In this document: positions 45,405-54,020 of the stretch, piece after piece
Position numbering within the stretch: the first letter of the stretch is position 1
Layout of the letters: every line of letters begins with the position of its first letter
From: Enterococcus sp. BWB1-3
GTDB lineage: Bacteria > Bacillota > Bacilli > Lactobacillales > Enterococcaceae
Direction of reading: 5' to 3'
Assembly (NCBI RefSeq): GCF_016745275.1
Contig: NZ_JADOEP010000007.1
Location: 1-54,325 of the forward strand
Length of the DNA: 54,325 nucleotides
Position numbers and translations under genes: made by a program
Notes under the pieces: generated by a model
Told to the model about the DNA's origin: nothing
Database searches by the model: none
The model's input: only the letters and a program-made list of their open reading frames with translations

Positions 45405-45548
45405 ATAACTGTACCGAAGACAGCAGGTGACATAAGTCTTAATTTCCTGCCGAGGACAATGATTGATGAAAAAATTTGTCAATGAGTCCCTCTATGTCAA
45501 CGGTGGCATGGAGTTTTTTGTTGTCTGCAGCAGAAAGCTTCTCCATCA
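45405..45548 (+). ncRNA. L10 leader (ribosomal protein leader of rplJ-rplL)
   Basis: The sequence GACAGCAGGTGACATAAGTC, a CTGCCGAGG segment and a terminal CTCTATG...CATGGAG hairpin followed by TTTTTT (attenuator) precede rplJ by about 25-160 bases. This fits the known L10(L12)4-binding leader in Firmicutes that shuts off rplJ-rplL. Confidence 0.75.
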
Positions 45549-45570
45549 TCATTCAGGAGGTGAAAAATAA

Positions 45571-46068
45571 ATGAGTGAAACAGCAATCGCTAAAAAAGCA
45601 GCATTAGTAGATGACGTAACTGAAAAATTCAAAGCAGCATCTTCTGTAGTTATCGTTGACTACCGTGGATTAACTGTTGAAGAAGTAACAAATTTACGTA
45701 AACAACTGCGTGATGCAAACGTTGAAATGAAAGTTATTAAAAATTCTATTCTTTCACGTGCAGCAAAAGCAGCTGGTCTGGAAGGACTTGATGAAGTATT
45801 CACAGGACCTACAGCTGTAGCATTCAGTAATGAAGATGTCGTTGCACCGGCTAAGATTATGGATGAATTTGCTAAAGATGCAAAAGCATTGGAAATCAAA
45901 GGCGGAGTTATCGAAGGTAAAGTGGCTTCTATGGAAGAAATTACTGCGCTTGCGAAACTGCCAAGTCGCGACGGTTTATTATCTATGTTGCTATCTGTTC
46001 TACAAGCACCAGTCCGCAACGTTGCCTATGCTGTCAAAGCAGTGGCAGAAAAAGAAGAAGCTGCTTAA
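45571..46068 (+). CDS. rplJ: 50S ribosomal protein L10
   Basis: 165 residues. N-terminal rRNA-binding domain ([20 protein letters not shown]), C-terminal helix for L7/L12 dimers. CAGGAGGTG before the ATG. Preceded by the L10 leader; rplL follows 66 bases later. Confidence 0.96.
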   Translation: MSETAIAKKAALVDDVTEKFKAASSVVIVDYRGLTVEEVTNLRKQLRDANVEMKVIKNSILSRAAKAAGLEGLDEVFTGPTAVAFSNEDVVAPAKIMDEFAKDAKALEIKGGVIEGKVASMEEITALAKLPSRDGLLSMLLSVLQAPVRNVAYAVKAVAEKEEAA

Positions 46069-46134
46069 TCCCAGCATGAAATTAGTATTACAAAAAAATA
46101 TAGTTTATCAAACTTTAAATGGAGGAAATTAAAA

Positions 46135-46503
46135 ATGGCATTGAACATTGAAAACATTATTGCTGAGTTAGAAACAGCAACTATCTTAGAACTAAGTGAA
46201 TTAGTTAAAGCTATCGAAGAAAAATTTGACGTATCTGCAGCAGCTCCTGTAGCTGTAGCAGGCGGAGCTGCTGCTGGCGCTGTTGAAGAACAAACTGAAT
46301 TCACTGTAGAATTAACTGCAGCTGGAGATCAAAAAGTTAAAGTTATCAAAGCAGTTCGTGAAGCAACTGGTCTTGGCTTGAAAGAAGCTAAAGCTGTAGT
46401 TGACGGAGCTCCTGCACCAGTTAAAGAAGCAATCGCTAAAGAAGAAGCTGAAGCATTGAAAGCAGCTTTGGAAGAAGTAGGCGCTTCTGTAACATTAAAA
46501 TAA
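46135..46503 (+). CDS. rplL: 50S ribosomal protein L7/L12
   Basis: 122 residues. N-terminal dimerisation, Ala/Gly-rich hinge ([15 protein letters not shown]) and C-terminal factor-binding domain ([20 protein letters not shown]). TGGAGG before the ATG. Very A/G-rich codons typical of high expression. Confidence 0.97.
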   Translation: MALNIENIIAELETATILELSELVKAIEEKFDVSAAAPVAVAGGAAAGAVEEQTEFTVELTAAGDQKVKVIKAVREATGLGLKEAKAVVDGAPAPVKEAIAKEEAEALKAALEEVGASVTLK

Positions 46504-46520
46504 TACAAACTGATTATTTT

Positions 46521-46560
46521 AAGTCGGAATCCTTAGCAAATAAGGGTTTCGGCTTTTTTG
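46521..46560 (+). terminator. Terminator after rplJ-rplL
   Basis: AAGTCGGAATCCTT (46521-46534) pairs with AAGGGTTTCGGCTT (about 46542-46555, with G-U pairs), then six T. Confidence 0.9.
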
Positions 46561-46627
46561 TTTTTACTGATAAATTAACAATTTTTCTTTAAGATCTTTT
46601 ACTCATGAAATGGGTAGAGTGCAGGAA

Positions 46628-46636
46628 TGGTATAAT
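46628..46636 (+). promoter_or_regulatory. Extended -10 promoter of the hydrolase gene
   Basis: TGG-TATAAT at 46628-46636. No -35 of note, as often for extended -10 promoters. Confidence 0.5.
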
Positions 46637-46679
46637 TATTTAGGTCAGCAATGAATTTTTTTAACAAGAGGAGGCTATC

Positions 46680-47408
46680 ATGAAAGAAAGAGCTGTACTG
46701 ATCATTCATGGATTTGGCGGGAATGAACAGGAAATTTTATTTCTACATAATTATTTAAGAGAGAACAAGATTGACTCTTTCTGGATTCAGCTTTCGGGAC
46801 ATAATGGCAACAGAAAAAGCTTTTCAAAAGCTACCTGTCAGGATTGGCTGAAAGATGTAAACAGCAAAGTTGCCGAACTTAGTGAAATTTACAAGCAGGT
46901 GACCTGTATTGGTTTTTCAATGGGTGGTTTACTTGCGATTCATGCTTCGGAAAATAAAGTAGTGGATCAACTGGTCTTATGCAGTACGCCTATCTATCTT
47001 TATAATCCAGCAGTTATTATGAGTAATCTTTTAGACGGTTTTTTCTCTGGTAATAAGAATATAAGGGATTACTATTTTGATTCCGTAACGACCACTTCAT
47101 TTAAGGCCTGTCTGCAGTTTTTAAAACTTTTGCATCTAACAAAGAAAAGACTTAAAGTGGAGAACAATGTGAAAAGCAGTCTAATGATTCTGCAAAATAA
47201 AAGAGATGAAACCAGTCATTATCGAAGTGCTGATTTTCTATGGCTGTATACCGGTAAAAAAGGAAGTGTACGCTTATATAATAATGGAAACCATCAGCTG
47301 TTTTTAAGTGAAAATAAAGAAAAGGCTGTTGAAGAGATTCTACTCTTTATTGTCGGACTGGAAGAAACAAACGTATTCCGGCAAAATATCACAGTATCTG
47401 GGATTTAA
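46680..47408 (+). CDS. Alpha/beta hydrolase (carboxylesterase/lysophospholipase type)
   Basis: 242 residues. Oxyanion loop HGFGG (10-14), nucleophile elbow GFSMGG with Ser80, a probable Asp near QNKRDETSH and the catalytic His in NNGNHQLFLSE. Similar to small monoacylglycerol/carboxyl esterases of Firmicutes. AAGAGGAGG precedes the ATG. Substrate unknown. A terminator at 47463-47503 follows. Confidence 0.88.
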   Translation: MKERAVLIIHGFGGNEQEILFLHNYLRENKIDSFWIQLSGHNGNRKSFSKATCQDWLKDVNSKVAELSEIYKQVTCIGFSMGGLLAIHASENKVVDQLVLCSTPIYLYNPAVIMSNLLDGFFSGNKNIRDYYFDSVTTTSFKACLQFLKLLHLTKKRLKVENNVKSSLMILQNKRDETSHYRSADFLWLYTGKKGSVRLYNNGNHQLFLSENKEKAVEEILLFIVGLEETNVFRQNITVSGI

Positions 47409-47462
47409 TCATAAACAAAAATTTTGTCACAATACATAATAATCATTGATAGTTTAATTTAT

Positions 47463-47503
47463 AAAGATAATTGCAGCTTAACTTTCTGTGATTATCTTTT
47501 TTA
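47463..47503 (+). terminator. Terminator after the hydrolase gene
   Basis: AAAGATAAT-TG-CAG and CTG-TG-ATTATCTTT arms (47463-47499), then T-run. Confidence 0.75.
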
Positions 47504-47622
47504 TTTTATCAAATGTTTTGAAGTTATTAACGATGTTCAAATTTTGTGTAACTCGTCTAAAATAGTGTTAATAGTTATTTATCTACATTTCTCATTTCAT
47601 TCTCACAAATGTTCTTTAACAA

Positions 47623-47670
47623 TTGACATTATATAGATGTTTGTCTATATTTGAATAGATGATTATCTAT
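47623..47670 (+). promoter_or_regulatory. ArsR promoter with two tandem operators
   Basis: TTGACA (47623-47628) and TATATT (47646-47651) are 17 bases apart. ATATAGA-N6-TCTATAT (47631-47650) and ATAGAT-GATT-ATCTAT (47655-47670) are two palindromes 22 bases apart (centres), the first inside the promoter and the second behind it. This is the usual arrangement for autorepression by ArsR/SmtB dimers. Confidence 0.82.
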
Positions 47671-47686
47671 GTAGGAGGAGATAACG

Positions 47687-47983
47687 ATGGATTATGAATC
47701 AACTTCCCTGATACTTAAAGCGATAGCTGATCCAAACCGTATGAAAATTATTGATTTGCTTTCAAATGGCAGTATGTGTGCATGTAAGGTGTTGGAGCAT
47801 TTCAATTTTACTCAGCCGACTCTTTCGCATCATATGAAGATATTGGAAAATACTGGGATTGTTTCAGTCAGTAAACAAGGTCAATGGCATCATTATTTGT
47901 TAAGAGAAGATTTTGTGAAAAGATTTATGACTGATATGGAACAGTTGTTGTCCGATAAAAATTTGGAATCAGAAAAAAATTGA
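47687..47983 (+). CDS. ArsR family transcriptional regulator
   Basis: 98-residue winged helix-turn-helix repressor. The helix before the recognition helix has SMCACKVLEHFN (C31, C33), similar to the metal(loid)-binding ELCVCDL of ArsR. FTQPTLSHHMKILENTGIV is the recognition helix. Metal, As(III)/Sb(III) or another thiophile could release it. GTAGGAGGAG precedes the ATG. A downstream ABC-2 exporter starts 58 bases later and is likely its target along with itself. Confidence 0.9.
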   Translation: MDYESTSLILKAIADPNRMKIIDLLSNGSMCACKVLEHFNFTQPTLSHHMKILENTGIVSVSKQGQWHHYLLREDFVKRFMTDMEQLLSDKNLESEKN

Positions 47984-48041
47984 CTGAAAAAGAGAGCGTC
48001 AATTAATAGGGAAAGAATATCAATAAGGGGATAGGTATTAA

Positions 48042-48977
48042 ATGACAAATGCACTTGAAATTAAAGCCTTAACAAAAGTATATGCTACAGGAGTTGAGGC
48101 ATTACGAGGGATTGATCTAATCGTAAAGGAAGGCGACTTTTATGCGCTGCTGGGACCAAATGGAGCCGGAAAATCAACGACTATTGGAATTATTACTTCC
48201 CTTGTCAATAAGACATCAGGAAAAGTGAAGGTATTTGATTATGATCTTGACACAGATTTAGTTCGTGCAAAGCAGCAAATAGGGCTGGTTCCTCAGGAGT
48301 TTAACTTTAATCCATTCGAGACCGTTCAGCAAATTGTTGTCAATCAGGCAGGGTATTATGGGGTTCCGCGTAAAGAAGCATTAAAACGCAGTGAAAAATA
48401 TCTAAAGCAGTCAGATTTGTGGGAAAAGCGAGAGGTGCGTGCCCAGATGCTTTCTGGAGGGATGAAGCGACGATTAATGATTGCCCGTGCGCTGATGCAT
48501 GAACCGCGTCTGCTTATTTTGGATGAACCGACAGCGGGAGTAGATATCGAGCTTCGTCGTGAAATGTGGAGCTTTTTAAGAGAATTGAATGAAAATGGGA
48601 CTACGATCATTCTGACTACTCATTATCTGGAGGAAGCAGAAATGCTTTGCCGAAATATTGGAATTATCCAATCTGGTGAACTGATAGAGAATACAAGCAT
48701 GAAAGAGCTTTTAGCAAAACTGCAATTTGAAACATTTATTTTCGATTTGGCGCCATTTGATGAAAAACCGAAAATCACAGGCTATAAAAGTATATTTGAA
48801 GATGAGCTGACCCTGGCTGTAGAAGTTGAACGAAATCAGGGAATTAATGAAATTTTTGAACAGCTTACTAAACAGGGGGTAAGGGTTCTTTCCATGCGCA
48901 ATAAATCCAACAGACTGGAGGAGCTGTTCCTGAAAATTACAGAAGAAAAACATCAAGTGGGGGAAAAATATGTTTAG
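48042..48977 (+). CDS. ABC-2 type exporter ATP-binding protein (YadG-like)
   Basis: 311-residue ATPase. Walker A LLGPNGAGKST (about 36-46), Q-loop GLVPQEF, signature MLSGGMKRR, Walker B LLILDEPT, H-loop TTHYLEEAE. The C-terminal extension is typical of drug/polymer exporters of the YadGH class. GGGG(ATAGGT) ribosome binding site is weak. It overlaps the permease gene by 8 bases. Confidence 0.9.
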   Translation: MTNALEIKALTKVYATGVEALRGIDLIVKEGDFYALLGPNGAGKSTTIGIITSLVNKTSGKVKVFDYDLDTDLVRAKQQIGLVPQEFNFNPFETVQQIVVNQAGYYGVPRKEALKRSEKYLKQSDLWEKREVRAQMLSGGMKRRLMIARALMHEPRLLILDEPTAGVDIELRREMWSFLRELNENGTTIILTTHYLEEAEMLCRNIGIIQSGELIENTSMKELLAKLQFETFIFDLAPFDEKPKITGYKSIFEDELTLAVEVERNQGINEIFEQLTKQGVRVLSMRNKSNRLEELFLKITEEKHQVGEKYV

Positions 48978-49740
48978 TCTTTATTTCACAGCATTGAGAA
49001 GTTTGGCAGTAAAAGAAACAAACCGCTATATGCGAATTTGGGTACAGACGCTCGTACCGCCGGTGATTACTACATCACTGTATTTTGTTATTTTTGGGAA
49101 AATGATTGGTGGACGAATCGGAGAGATGGGCGGATTTTCCTATATGGAATTTATTGTTCCCGGACTGATCATGATGTCTGCCATTACAAGCTCTTATTCC
49201 AATGTCTCTTCTTCTTTTTTCTCTCAGAAGTTTCAGAAAAATATTGAAGAGCTGCTGATTGCACCGGTACCAACACATGTGATTATCTGGGGCTTTGTTA
49301 TTGGAGGAATGGGGAGAAGTATTTTGGTAGGTACACTTGTGACAATTATTTCTCTGCTCTTTGTGCCGTTACATGTTTATTCATGGTTCATTGTTATTAT
49401 TACGCTGCTTATGACAGCCATATTGTTTTCATTAGCAGGACTGTTAAACGGTATTTTTGCCAAGTCCTTTGATGATGTGTCCATTGTACCGACGTTTGTT
49501 TTACAGCCGCTAACTTATCTTGGTGGAGTCTTTTACGCAATCTCCATGCTTCCGTCATTTTGGCAGGCTGTTTCAAGAATTAATCCAATTGTTTATATGA
49601 TTTCAGGATTTCGCTTTGGTTTTCTTGGAACAACAGATGTACCGATTGCTGTTTCTGTAATAATTCTTGTTCTGTTTATACTAGTTCTTTATATTGTCTG
49701 CTGGCGTTTGATTGAAAAGGGCCGTGGGTTGAGAAGTTAA
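48970..49740 (+). CDS. ABC-2 type exporter permease (YadH-like)
   Basis: 256 residues with six transmembrane segments and the ABC-2 motif MEFIVPGLIMMSAITSSYSN. It forms a dimeric export channel with the ATPase encoded directly upstream. GGGGG ribosome binding site within the preceding gene. Substrate unknown; the ArsR regulator upstream hints at a metal, metalloid or drug. Confidence 0.88.
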   Translation: MFSLYFTALRSLAVKETNRYMRIWVQTLVPPVITTSLYFVIFGKMIGGRIGEMGGFSYMEFIVPGLIMMSAITSSYSNVSSSFFSQKFQKNIEELLIAPVPTHVIIWGFVIGGMGRSILVGTLVTIISLLFVPLHVYSWFIVIITLLMTAILFSLAGLLNGIFAKSFDDVSIVPTFVLQPLTYLGGVFYAISMLPSFWQAVSRINPIVYMISGFRFGFLGTTDVPIAVSVIILVLFILVLYIVCWRLIEKGRGLRS

Positions 49741-50077
49741 TATCATATAAAAAAGCTGATTTTTAACAGGAATAATGTCTAGGGTCATCGTCATCTTTTT
49801 ATTTTAAGCGTGGGATTATCACGGATTCACTCACAGTATTCTTCAATTTCAGCCTAATTTAAATATTCACTTCAAATTATTTTTATTTAATGTACTCAGT
49901 TATAAAGGATATTGCTATACTTTTTTAGTTACTTGTGGTATTGTAATAGATGTAGTATTTTTCTGGTTCAATTTAGTAGGCTTTATCCTTATCTGTTTTT
50001 AGAATAATTCCTCTTATTTTTATCATGAACATATATTGCAAATAAAATGTGCAAAAAGCACTAGGAGGAACATAACT
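49741..50077. other. cspA upstream region and long leader
   Basis: 337 bases, no gene. An extended -10 (TGC-TATACT near 49913-49921) and other AT-rich boxes near 49940-49960 may start a long 5' leader, as is common for cold-shock mRNAs. Details of the leader fold cannot be settled by eye. Confidence 0.4.
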
Positions 50078-50278
50078 ATGAATACAGGTACAGTAAAATG
50101 GTTTAATGCAGACAAAGGATTTGGTTTTATTACTGGAGAAGACGGAACAGACGTTTTTGCTCATTTCTCAGCTATCCAAGGAGATGGATTCAAGACTTTA
50201 GATGAAGGTCAGTCCGTATCATTTGACGTTGAAGATGGTCAACGTGGACCACAAGCAACAAACATTGTAAAAAACTAA
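50078..50278 (+). CDS. cspA: Cold-shock protein
   Basis: 66-residue single-stranded nucleic-acid binding OB fold. RNP1 [11 protein letters not shown] and RNP2 DVFAHFSAI motifs are intact. TAGGAGG 10 bases before the ATG. Open frame upstream without such a site was ignored. A terminator follows directly. Confidence 0.96.
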   Translation: MNTGTVKWFNADKGFGFITGEDGTDVFAHFSAIQGDGFKTLDEGQSVSFDVEDGQRGPQATNIVKN

Positions 50279-50291
50279 TTTAATTTAACCA

Positions 50292-50322
50292 TTAAAAACA
50301 GTCTTTTTAAGGCTGTTTTTTT
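50292..50322 (+). terminator. Terminator after cspA
   Basis: AAAAACAGTCTT and AAGGCTGTTTTT arms (one G-U), then T-run. Confidence 0.85.
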
Positions 50323-50361
50323 AATAAGAAAGATTACTGCAATTAATTGGAGGCGAAAAAG

Positions 50362-50574
50362 ATGTATAGAAAAAAAGTTGATAATGATTCTGAAATTAAA
50401 CAATCATTTGATCTTGAACAGAAGGTCTCATTTATTTACAAGCAGGAAATTCGGACAGGAAAAATTGTTAAAAAACTTGATTACGCCGCTGTTGTAAAAA
50501 TAGATTTGTTGGCTTCAGCATCGCATTCAGAGGACAAGACTGTTGTGAATTACAGTGATTTATACAAGAGATAA
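50362..50574 (+). CDS. Small conserved protein, DUF2187/KOW-like
   Basis: 70 residues from the ATG at 50362, with GGAGG 9 bases upstream. The sequence (FDLEQKVSFIYKQEIRTGKI, then TVVNYSDLYKR) resembles the small beta-barrel of DUF2187 proteins, which look like KOW or SH3-type RNA/protein interaction folds. Basic, soluble. It follows cspA after its terminator and stands alone. Function unknown. Confidence 0.7.
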   Translation: MYRKKVDNDSEIKQSFDLEQKVSFIYKQEIRTGKIVKKLDYAAVVKIDLLASASHSEDKTVVNYSDLYKR

Positions 50575-50637
50575 AGAAGATGTTTTCTTTTAGCCTACTA
50601 ATACTTCAGTAATACAAAATCGATTATAAAGTTTTTA

Positions 50638-50740
50638 AAGAGCGATAATTCTTTGAAGTGATTCCAAAAAGTTAGACCAAAAAATCTAACTTTTTGGGAT
50701 CGGTTTACTTAAGAAAAGAATTATCGCTTTTTTTTATTGA
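50638..50740. terminator. Double nested hairpin terminator between convergent genes
   Basis: An outer stem AGCGATAATTCTTT/AAAGAATTATCGCT (50641 to about 50728) encloses an inner stem TCCAAAAAGTTAGA/TCTAACTTTTTGGGA (50663-50699). A run of nine T follows on the + strand. It ends both the DUF2187-like gene and, on the other strand, probably the VanZ gene. Confidence 0.8.
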
Positions 50741-50745
50741 GTCTG

Positions 50746-51258
50746 TTATAGTGCATATTTAAAGACTGAAAAAGTTAAAATTAAAATAGAAACAGTTCCC
50801 ATTCCAGCTAAAATAGTCAGGTATTTATCCAAATCTGATCTATCTTTAATTATTTTCACTAATACCAGATAAACGAGAATTCCTGCAATCCCACCGCCAG
50901 TATTCATAAGAAAATCAGTTACATCTGAAACACCAATAGAGAAGATATATTGAAGAATTTCAAATGTCAGGCTTACACCAGCCATTAAGAAAATTTGTTT
51001 AACATAAGACAACTTGGTTGGAACCAGATTTAAATAGACCCCAAAAGGAAAAAAGATAAATAAATTGCCGAGAACTTCGGGCGTATTGAATTTTCCTTTT
51101 TTAAAGGAAGAATCGCCAAATGGGTGAAGATTAACTGACTGAAGGTCTGGCATATTATCGAGTGACAGTTGAAGCTTAAAAATAACAGTCCAGACCAGCA
51201 TGAAAAGATAAATAATAAAAAGAACTATAGAAAATTTTTGAAAACTTGACAGTTTCAT
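50746..51258 (-). CDS. VanZ family membrane protein
   Basis: 170 residues with four to five transmembrane segments. The VanZ hallmark segment NLFIFFPFGVYLNLVP and the ...SDVTDFLMNTGGGIAGILV motif are present. In some enterococci VanZ-like proteins confer low-level teicoplanin tolerance, but most relatives lack a known role. AAAGGAGGGAT is just before the ATG at 51258; the longer open frame starts in the site itself. No glycopeptide resistance genes are near. Confidence 0.85.
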   Translation of the reverse strand: MKLSSFQKFSIVLFIIYLFMLVWTVIFKLQLSLDNMPDLQSVNLHPFGDSSFKKGKFNTPEVLGNLFIFFPFGVYLNLVPTKLSYVKQIFLMAGVSLTFEILQYIFSIGVSDVTDFLMNTGGGIAGILVYLVLVKIIKDRSDLDKYLTILAGMGTVSILILTFSVFKYAL

Positions 51259-51445
51259 CCTATCCCTCCTTTTGAACAAGCCATTGTTTTATTATATCAT
51301 GAATAAATTAAGCTTTAGGAATGACATTTACAATACAGGGCTTACATTAACGAAAGCTTAAAAAAATAGAAAAAGAATGACTGCTCATCGTAAGGAAGAT
51401 AAAAATATTAACTTTTAAAAAAAGAGACAATTCAGTGTATTCCCA

Positions 51446-51481
51446 TGAAAAATGCCCAGGCTCATGTTGATTTACTGGGCA
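51446..51481 (-). terminator. Terminator of the umuC-yolD operon
   Basis: GCCCAG and CTGGGC arms (51454-51459, 51475-51480) with a T-run on the reverse strand. The loop of 15 bases is fairly long. Confidence 0.65.
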
Positions 51482-51496
51482 GAGTATTTAATTGGA

Positions 51497-51787
51497 CTAG
51501 GCAATATTTTTTAATGGTTGTAGGACAAATTTGCGGATGAATGAATTAGGATTTCTAACGATAAATTTTTCAATAACCAGCTGCTTTCGGCTGTTAAAAT
51601 GACCAAAAACAGAAAGCTCAAAGGTATTATCCTCTAAAAAAAGTATGAGATTAGCCAGCTCTCGTTTGGCAACCAGACAATTAATCGGTTCATTTCGGTT
51701 ATGCAGTGTGAAACGGACCAGTAGATCAGGGAACGATGAAACCAGTCTGATTTTATCAGCAATACCAACATAACTGTGTTTTTTCAT
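51497..51787 (-). CDS. Conserved hypothetical protein in the umuC-yolD operon
   Basis: 96 residues from the ATG at 51787, with AAGGAGG 7 bases upstream. It reads MKKHSYVGIADKIRLVSSFP, contains FTLHNRNEPINCLVAKRELA and ends in a basic helix. No known motif. It sits directly behind the yolD-like gene (13 bases) and ahead of the terminator, so it is the third gene of an SOS-type operon. It may modify the polymerase, but this is inference. Confidence 0.72.
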   Translation of the reverse strand: MKKHSYVGIADKIRLVSSFPDLLVRFTLHNRNEPINCLVAKRELANLILFLEDNTFELSVFGHFNSRKQLVIEKFIVRNPNSFIRKFVLQPLKNIA

Positions 51788-51800
51788 AATAAATTCCTCC

Positions 51801-52184
51801 TTAAACTTCACTCCATTTATGAAACGCCGGCAGCTCAATATTTCGTATCTCATCATAATGTACTTTCGTATCATCCACAAAAAATCCAAGCTCATCAAAA
51901 CCTTTAATTATTCCTGTAATATCGCTAAAATAATTATTTTCAAGATCCTTCATCTCAAGCTGAATTGCGACGATCTGCTGATTTTGATAGGCGAATGCCA
52001 ACAGTTCCTGTATCTCATTTTCAGACATCGCTTTCTTGGGGAGAATCACCCGCTGTTCTCTTTTTTGTTCTTTCTCCATTTCAGCAGTATGCTCAGACAA
52101 ATACATTCCCTGCCATTTTTGAATCCCTCTATCCTGATATTCTCTGAAGTAAGAATCATTTAAATCAATTTTTTTCGGCATCAT
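51801..52184 (-). CDS. YolD-like family protein
   Basis: 127 residues. The family motif is DRGIQKWQGMYLSEHTAE, near residues 18-35, and the C-terminal part carries a beta-rich segment. YolD-like proteins are routinely encoded next to UmuC/UvrX-type polymerases and are thought to assist them (UmuD-like role suspected, unproved). The start overlaps the end of the polymerase gene by 20 bases. AAGGAG is 5-8 bases before the two ATG codons at 52184/52181. Confidence 0.83.
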   Translation of the reverse strand: MMPKKIDLNDSYFREYQDRGIQKWQGMYLSEHTAEMEKEQKREQRVILPKKAMSENEIQELLAFAYQNQQIVAIQLEMKDLENNYFSDITGIIKGFDELGFFVDDTKVHYDEIRNIELPAFHKWSEV

Positions 52185-53490
52185 ATTCACTCCTTAAACC
52201 ATCCATTCCTCCGGCATGTCCGCCAATCAGTGAAGCTCGGCTGATTGCTGTTCCTCCTGATAATAATGAATTGGCATGCACAATTGAGGTAAAACCATAT
52301 TTTTTACGAATTGCATCAATCAAGTGATCCAGTTTATAATCATTTACCAGATCTGCCGGCTCGTGAAATAAATCCAGTTGGATCATATCTGTTTCCACCA
52401 GCTTTGAAAAAGAAACACCGACTTGTCGTACTTCCATTCCTGTCCAGTTATGTCTGAATAGTTCAAGGATATATTCTTTTAGTAACTTCGACTGATTGGT
52501 GGGTGAGATTTTCATTTGCTGGCGAAAGCCTTTGTTTCCCTGCTTTCTGTACCAGCTGGAATAACCTATGTAAAGAGAAACACACTGTGTCTGAGCATTA
52601 TGTTTTCGTAATCTGGCAGCCACTTGATCTGTAACCTCCTGAAGTACTGTTTCTATTTCTGTCTGCAAACGATAGTCCCTGGGCAAAATCTGATTGTTGT
52701 TGAATGATTTTTCTGCTGGAACATAAGTATCAGAGATTCTTGTTCGATCGATGCCCCATGAATGGGCGTAAAGCTGTAAACCAATAACACCCAGCTCCTC
52801 TTTTAGCTTATATTCATTTGTATGGGCAAGATCAAAGATTGAATGGATATTCAAGTTGTGTAAGCGTTTGGCTGTTCGACTATTAATGCCCCACATTTCG
52901 GTAATGGGGTAAATTTTCCATAATTTATCAGGCACATCTTCGTAGCGCCATTCTGCGATTGATTCAACCGTCTGCTTTGATTCAACATCCAAAGCTGCTT
53001 TAGCCAATAAGGGATTGTCTCCAATCCCGATGGTAACATGAAGTCCGGTATCCTCTTTAATCCGTTTTTGAATTTCTTCTGCCAACTCAAAAGTATTTTT
53101 TCCAAATAATTTTTTACTGGCAGTAATATCAAGAAATGTCTCATCAATAGAGTAGATGAGGATGTCTTCTACAGCTGTATACTGTTTAAAAATCGAATTG
53201 ATTTTCATATTTTCATTAATATAAAGCTGCATCCGTGGAGGAACAATCAGCAAGTCTGGATGGTCAGGCAAATCCCACTTACGCATAACATTGGAAAGCC
53301 CCAGCGCTGATTTTGCCATAGGAGAAGCAGATAGAATCAAGCCGCCTGCATTTTCTGCATTGCTCATCACAACGAGCATGGTTTCCAGCGGATCAAGCCC
53401 CATCTGGATGCATTCTACAGAAGCATAAAAGGATTTAACATCAATACATAAAATATCTCTGCGTTCTTCTTTATCGTAGTCGAATTTCAT
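52165..53490 (-). CDS. Y-family DNA polymerase, UmuC/UvrX-like
   Basis: 441 residues. Motifs ILCIDVKSFYASVE (D17) and YSIDETFLDIT (D116, E117) give the metal site; WGINSRTAKRLHNLNIHS is the thumb HhH. Member of the UmuC-like (UvrX) branch, distinct from DinB. The ATG at 53490 is about 10 bases after CAGGAG; the upstream ATG at 53499 abuts the site. Expected to be SOS-induced; the yolD-like gene overlaps. Confidence 0.93.
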   Translation of the reverse strand: MKFDYDKEERRDILCIDVKSFYASVECIQMGLDPLETMLVVMSNAENAGGLILSASPMAKSALGLSNVMRKWDLPDHPDLLIVPPRMQLYINENMKINSIFKQYTAVEDILIYSIDETFLDITASKKLFGKNTFELAEEIQKRIKEDTGLHVTIGIGDNPLLAKAALDVESKQTVESIAEWRYEDVPDKLWKIYPITEMWGINSRTAKRLHNLNIHSIFDLAHTNEYKLKEELGVIGLQLYAHSWGIDRTRISDTYVPAEKSFNNNQILPRDYRLQTEIETVLQEVTDQVAARLRKHNAQTQCVSLYIGYSSWYRKQGNKGFRQQMKISPTNQSKLLKEYILELFRHNWTGMEVRQVGVSFSKLVETDMIQLDLFHEPADLVNDYKLDHLIDAIRKKYGFTSIVHANSLLSGGTAISRASLIGGHAGGMDGLRSEYDAEKN

Positions 53491-53524
53491 GGTCAGCATC
53501 TCCTGAAAAATATTCTATGATTAA

Positions 53525-53553
53525 ATTATACGAACATTTGTTCTTGTTGTCTA
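53525..53553 (-). promoter_or_regulatory. LexA-controlled promoter of the umuC-like operon
   Basis: On the reverse strand TAGACA (-35, 53553-53548), 17-base spacer and TATAAT (-10, 53530-53525). The SOS box GAACAAATGTTC (53543-53532) sits in the spacer. Confidence 0.88.
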
Positions 53554-54020
53554 GCATAAGATATTTGACCAGAAGAACGTTATTACATCAGTTATTGTAA
53601 AAAGAGATTAAATCTGGGATTTATTTATATAAAATATTAGAATCTGAATGAAAAGTATTGAGAAAATGAGTTATCAACGTTTTTCCAAATAGACGTATTT
53701 GTATTGAGAATTGAACAATGTGAGACTCACATATACAAAAAATTTTTATTAATATAGAAACTTTTAGCAGAATGGTATGATTCATCTCTCAGAAGCTGAT
53801 AGTTTAATAAATCACTGAGGAAAATAGGGAGTGGTTATCAACTTTCAACGAATGAATGATAGAAGCTTCCCGCTTTTGACGAAATAGTATAGGTGTTTTG
53901 GGCATAGACAGCTGAAACTTTTCCTTTTTCACTTATGGGGGACAAATCATGGTGTGCGTACCGAGAATGCAATTGATTTTATGGCTATAAAATCAATTCA
54001 TTAATACGAAATCAAGGATA
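53554..54020. other. Gene-free region before the terminal repeat array
   Basis: No gene. It ends in a perfect 12-bp stem, AATTGATTTTAT (53971-53982) with ATAAAATCAATT (53987-53998), loop GGCT, with no T-run. Its role is unknown. Confidence 0.45.
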
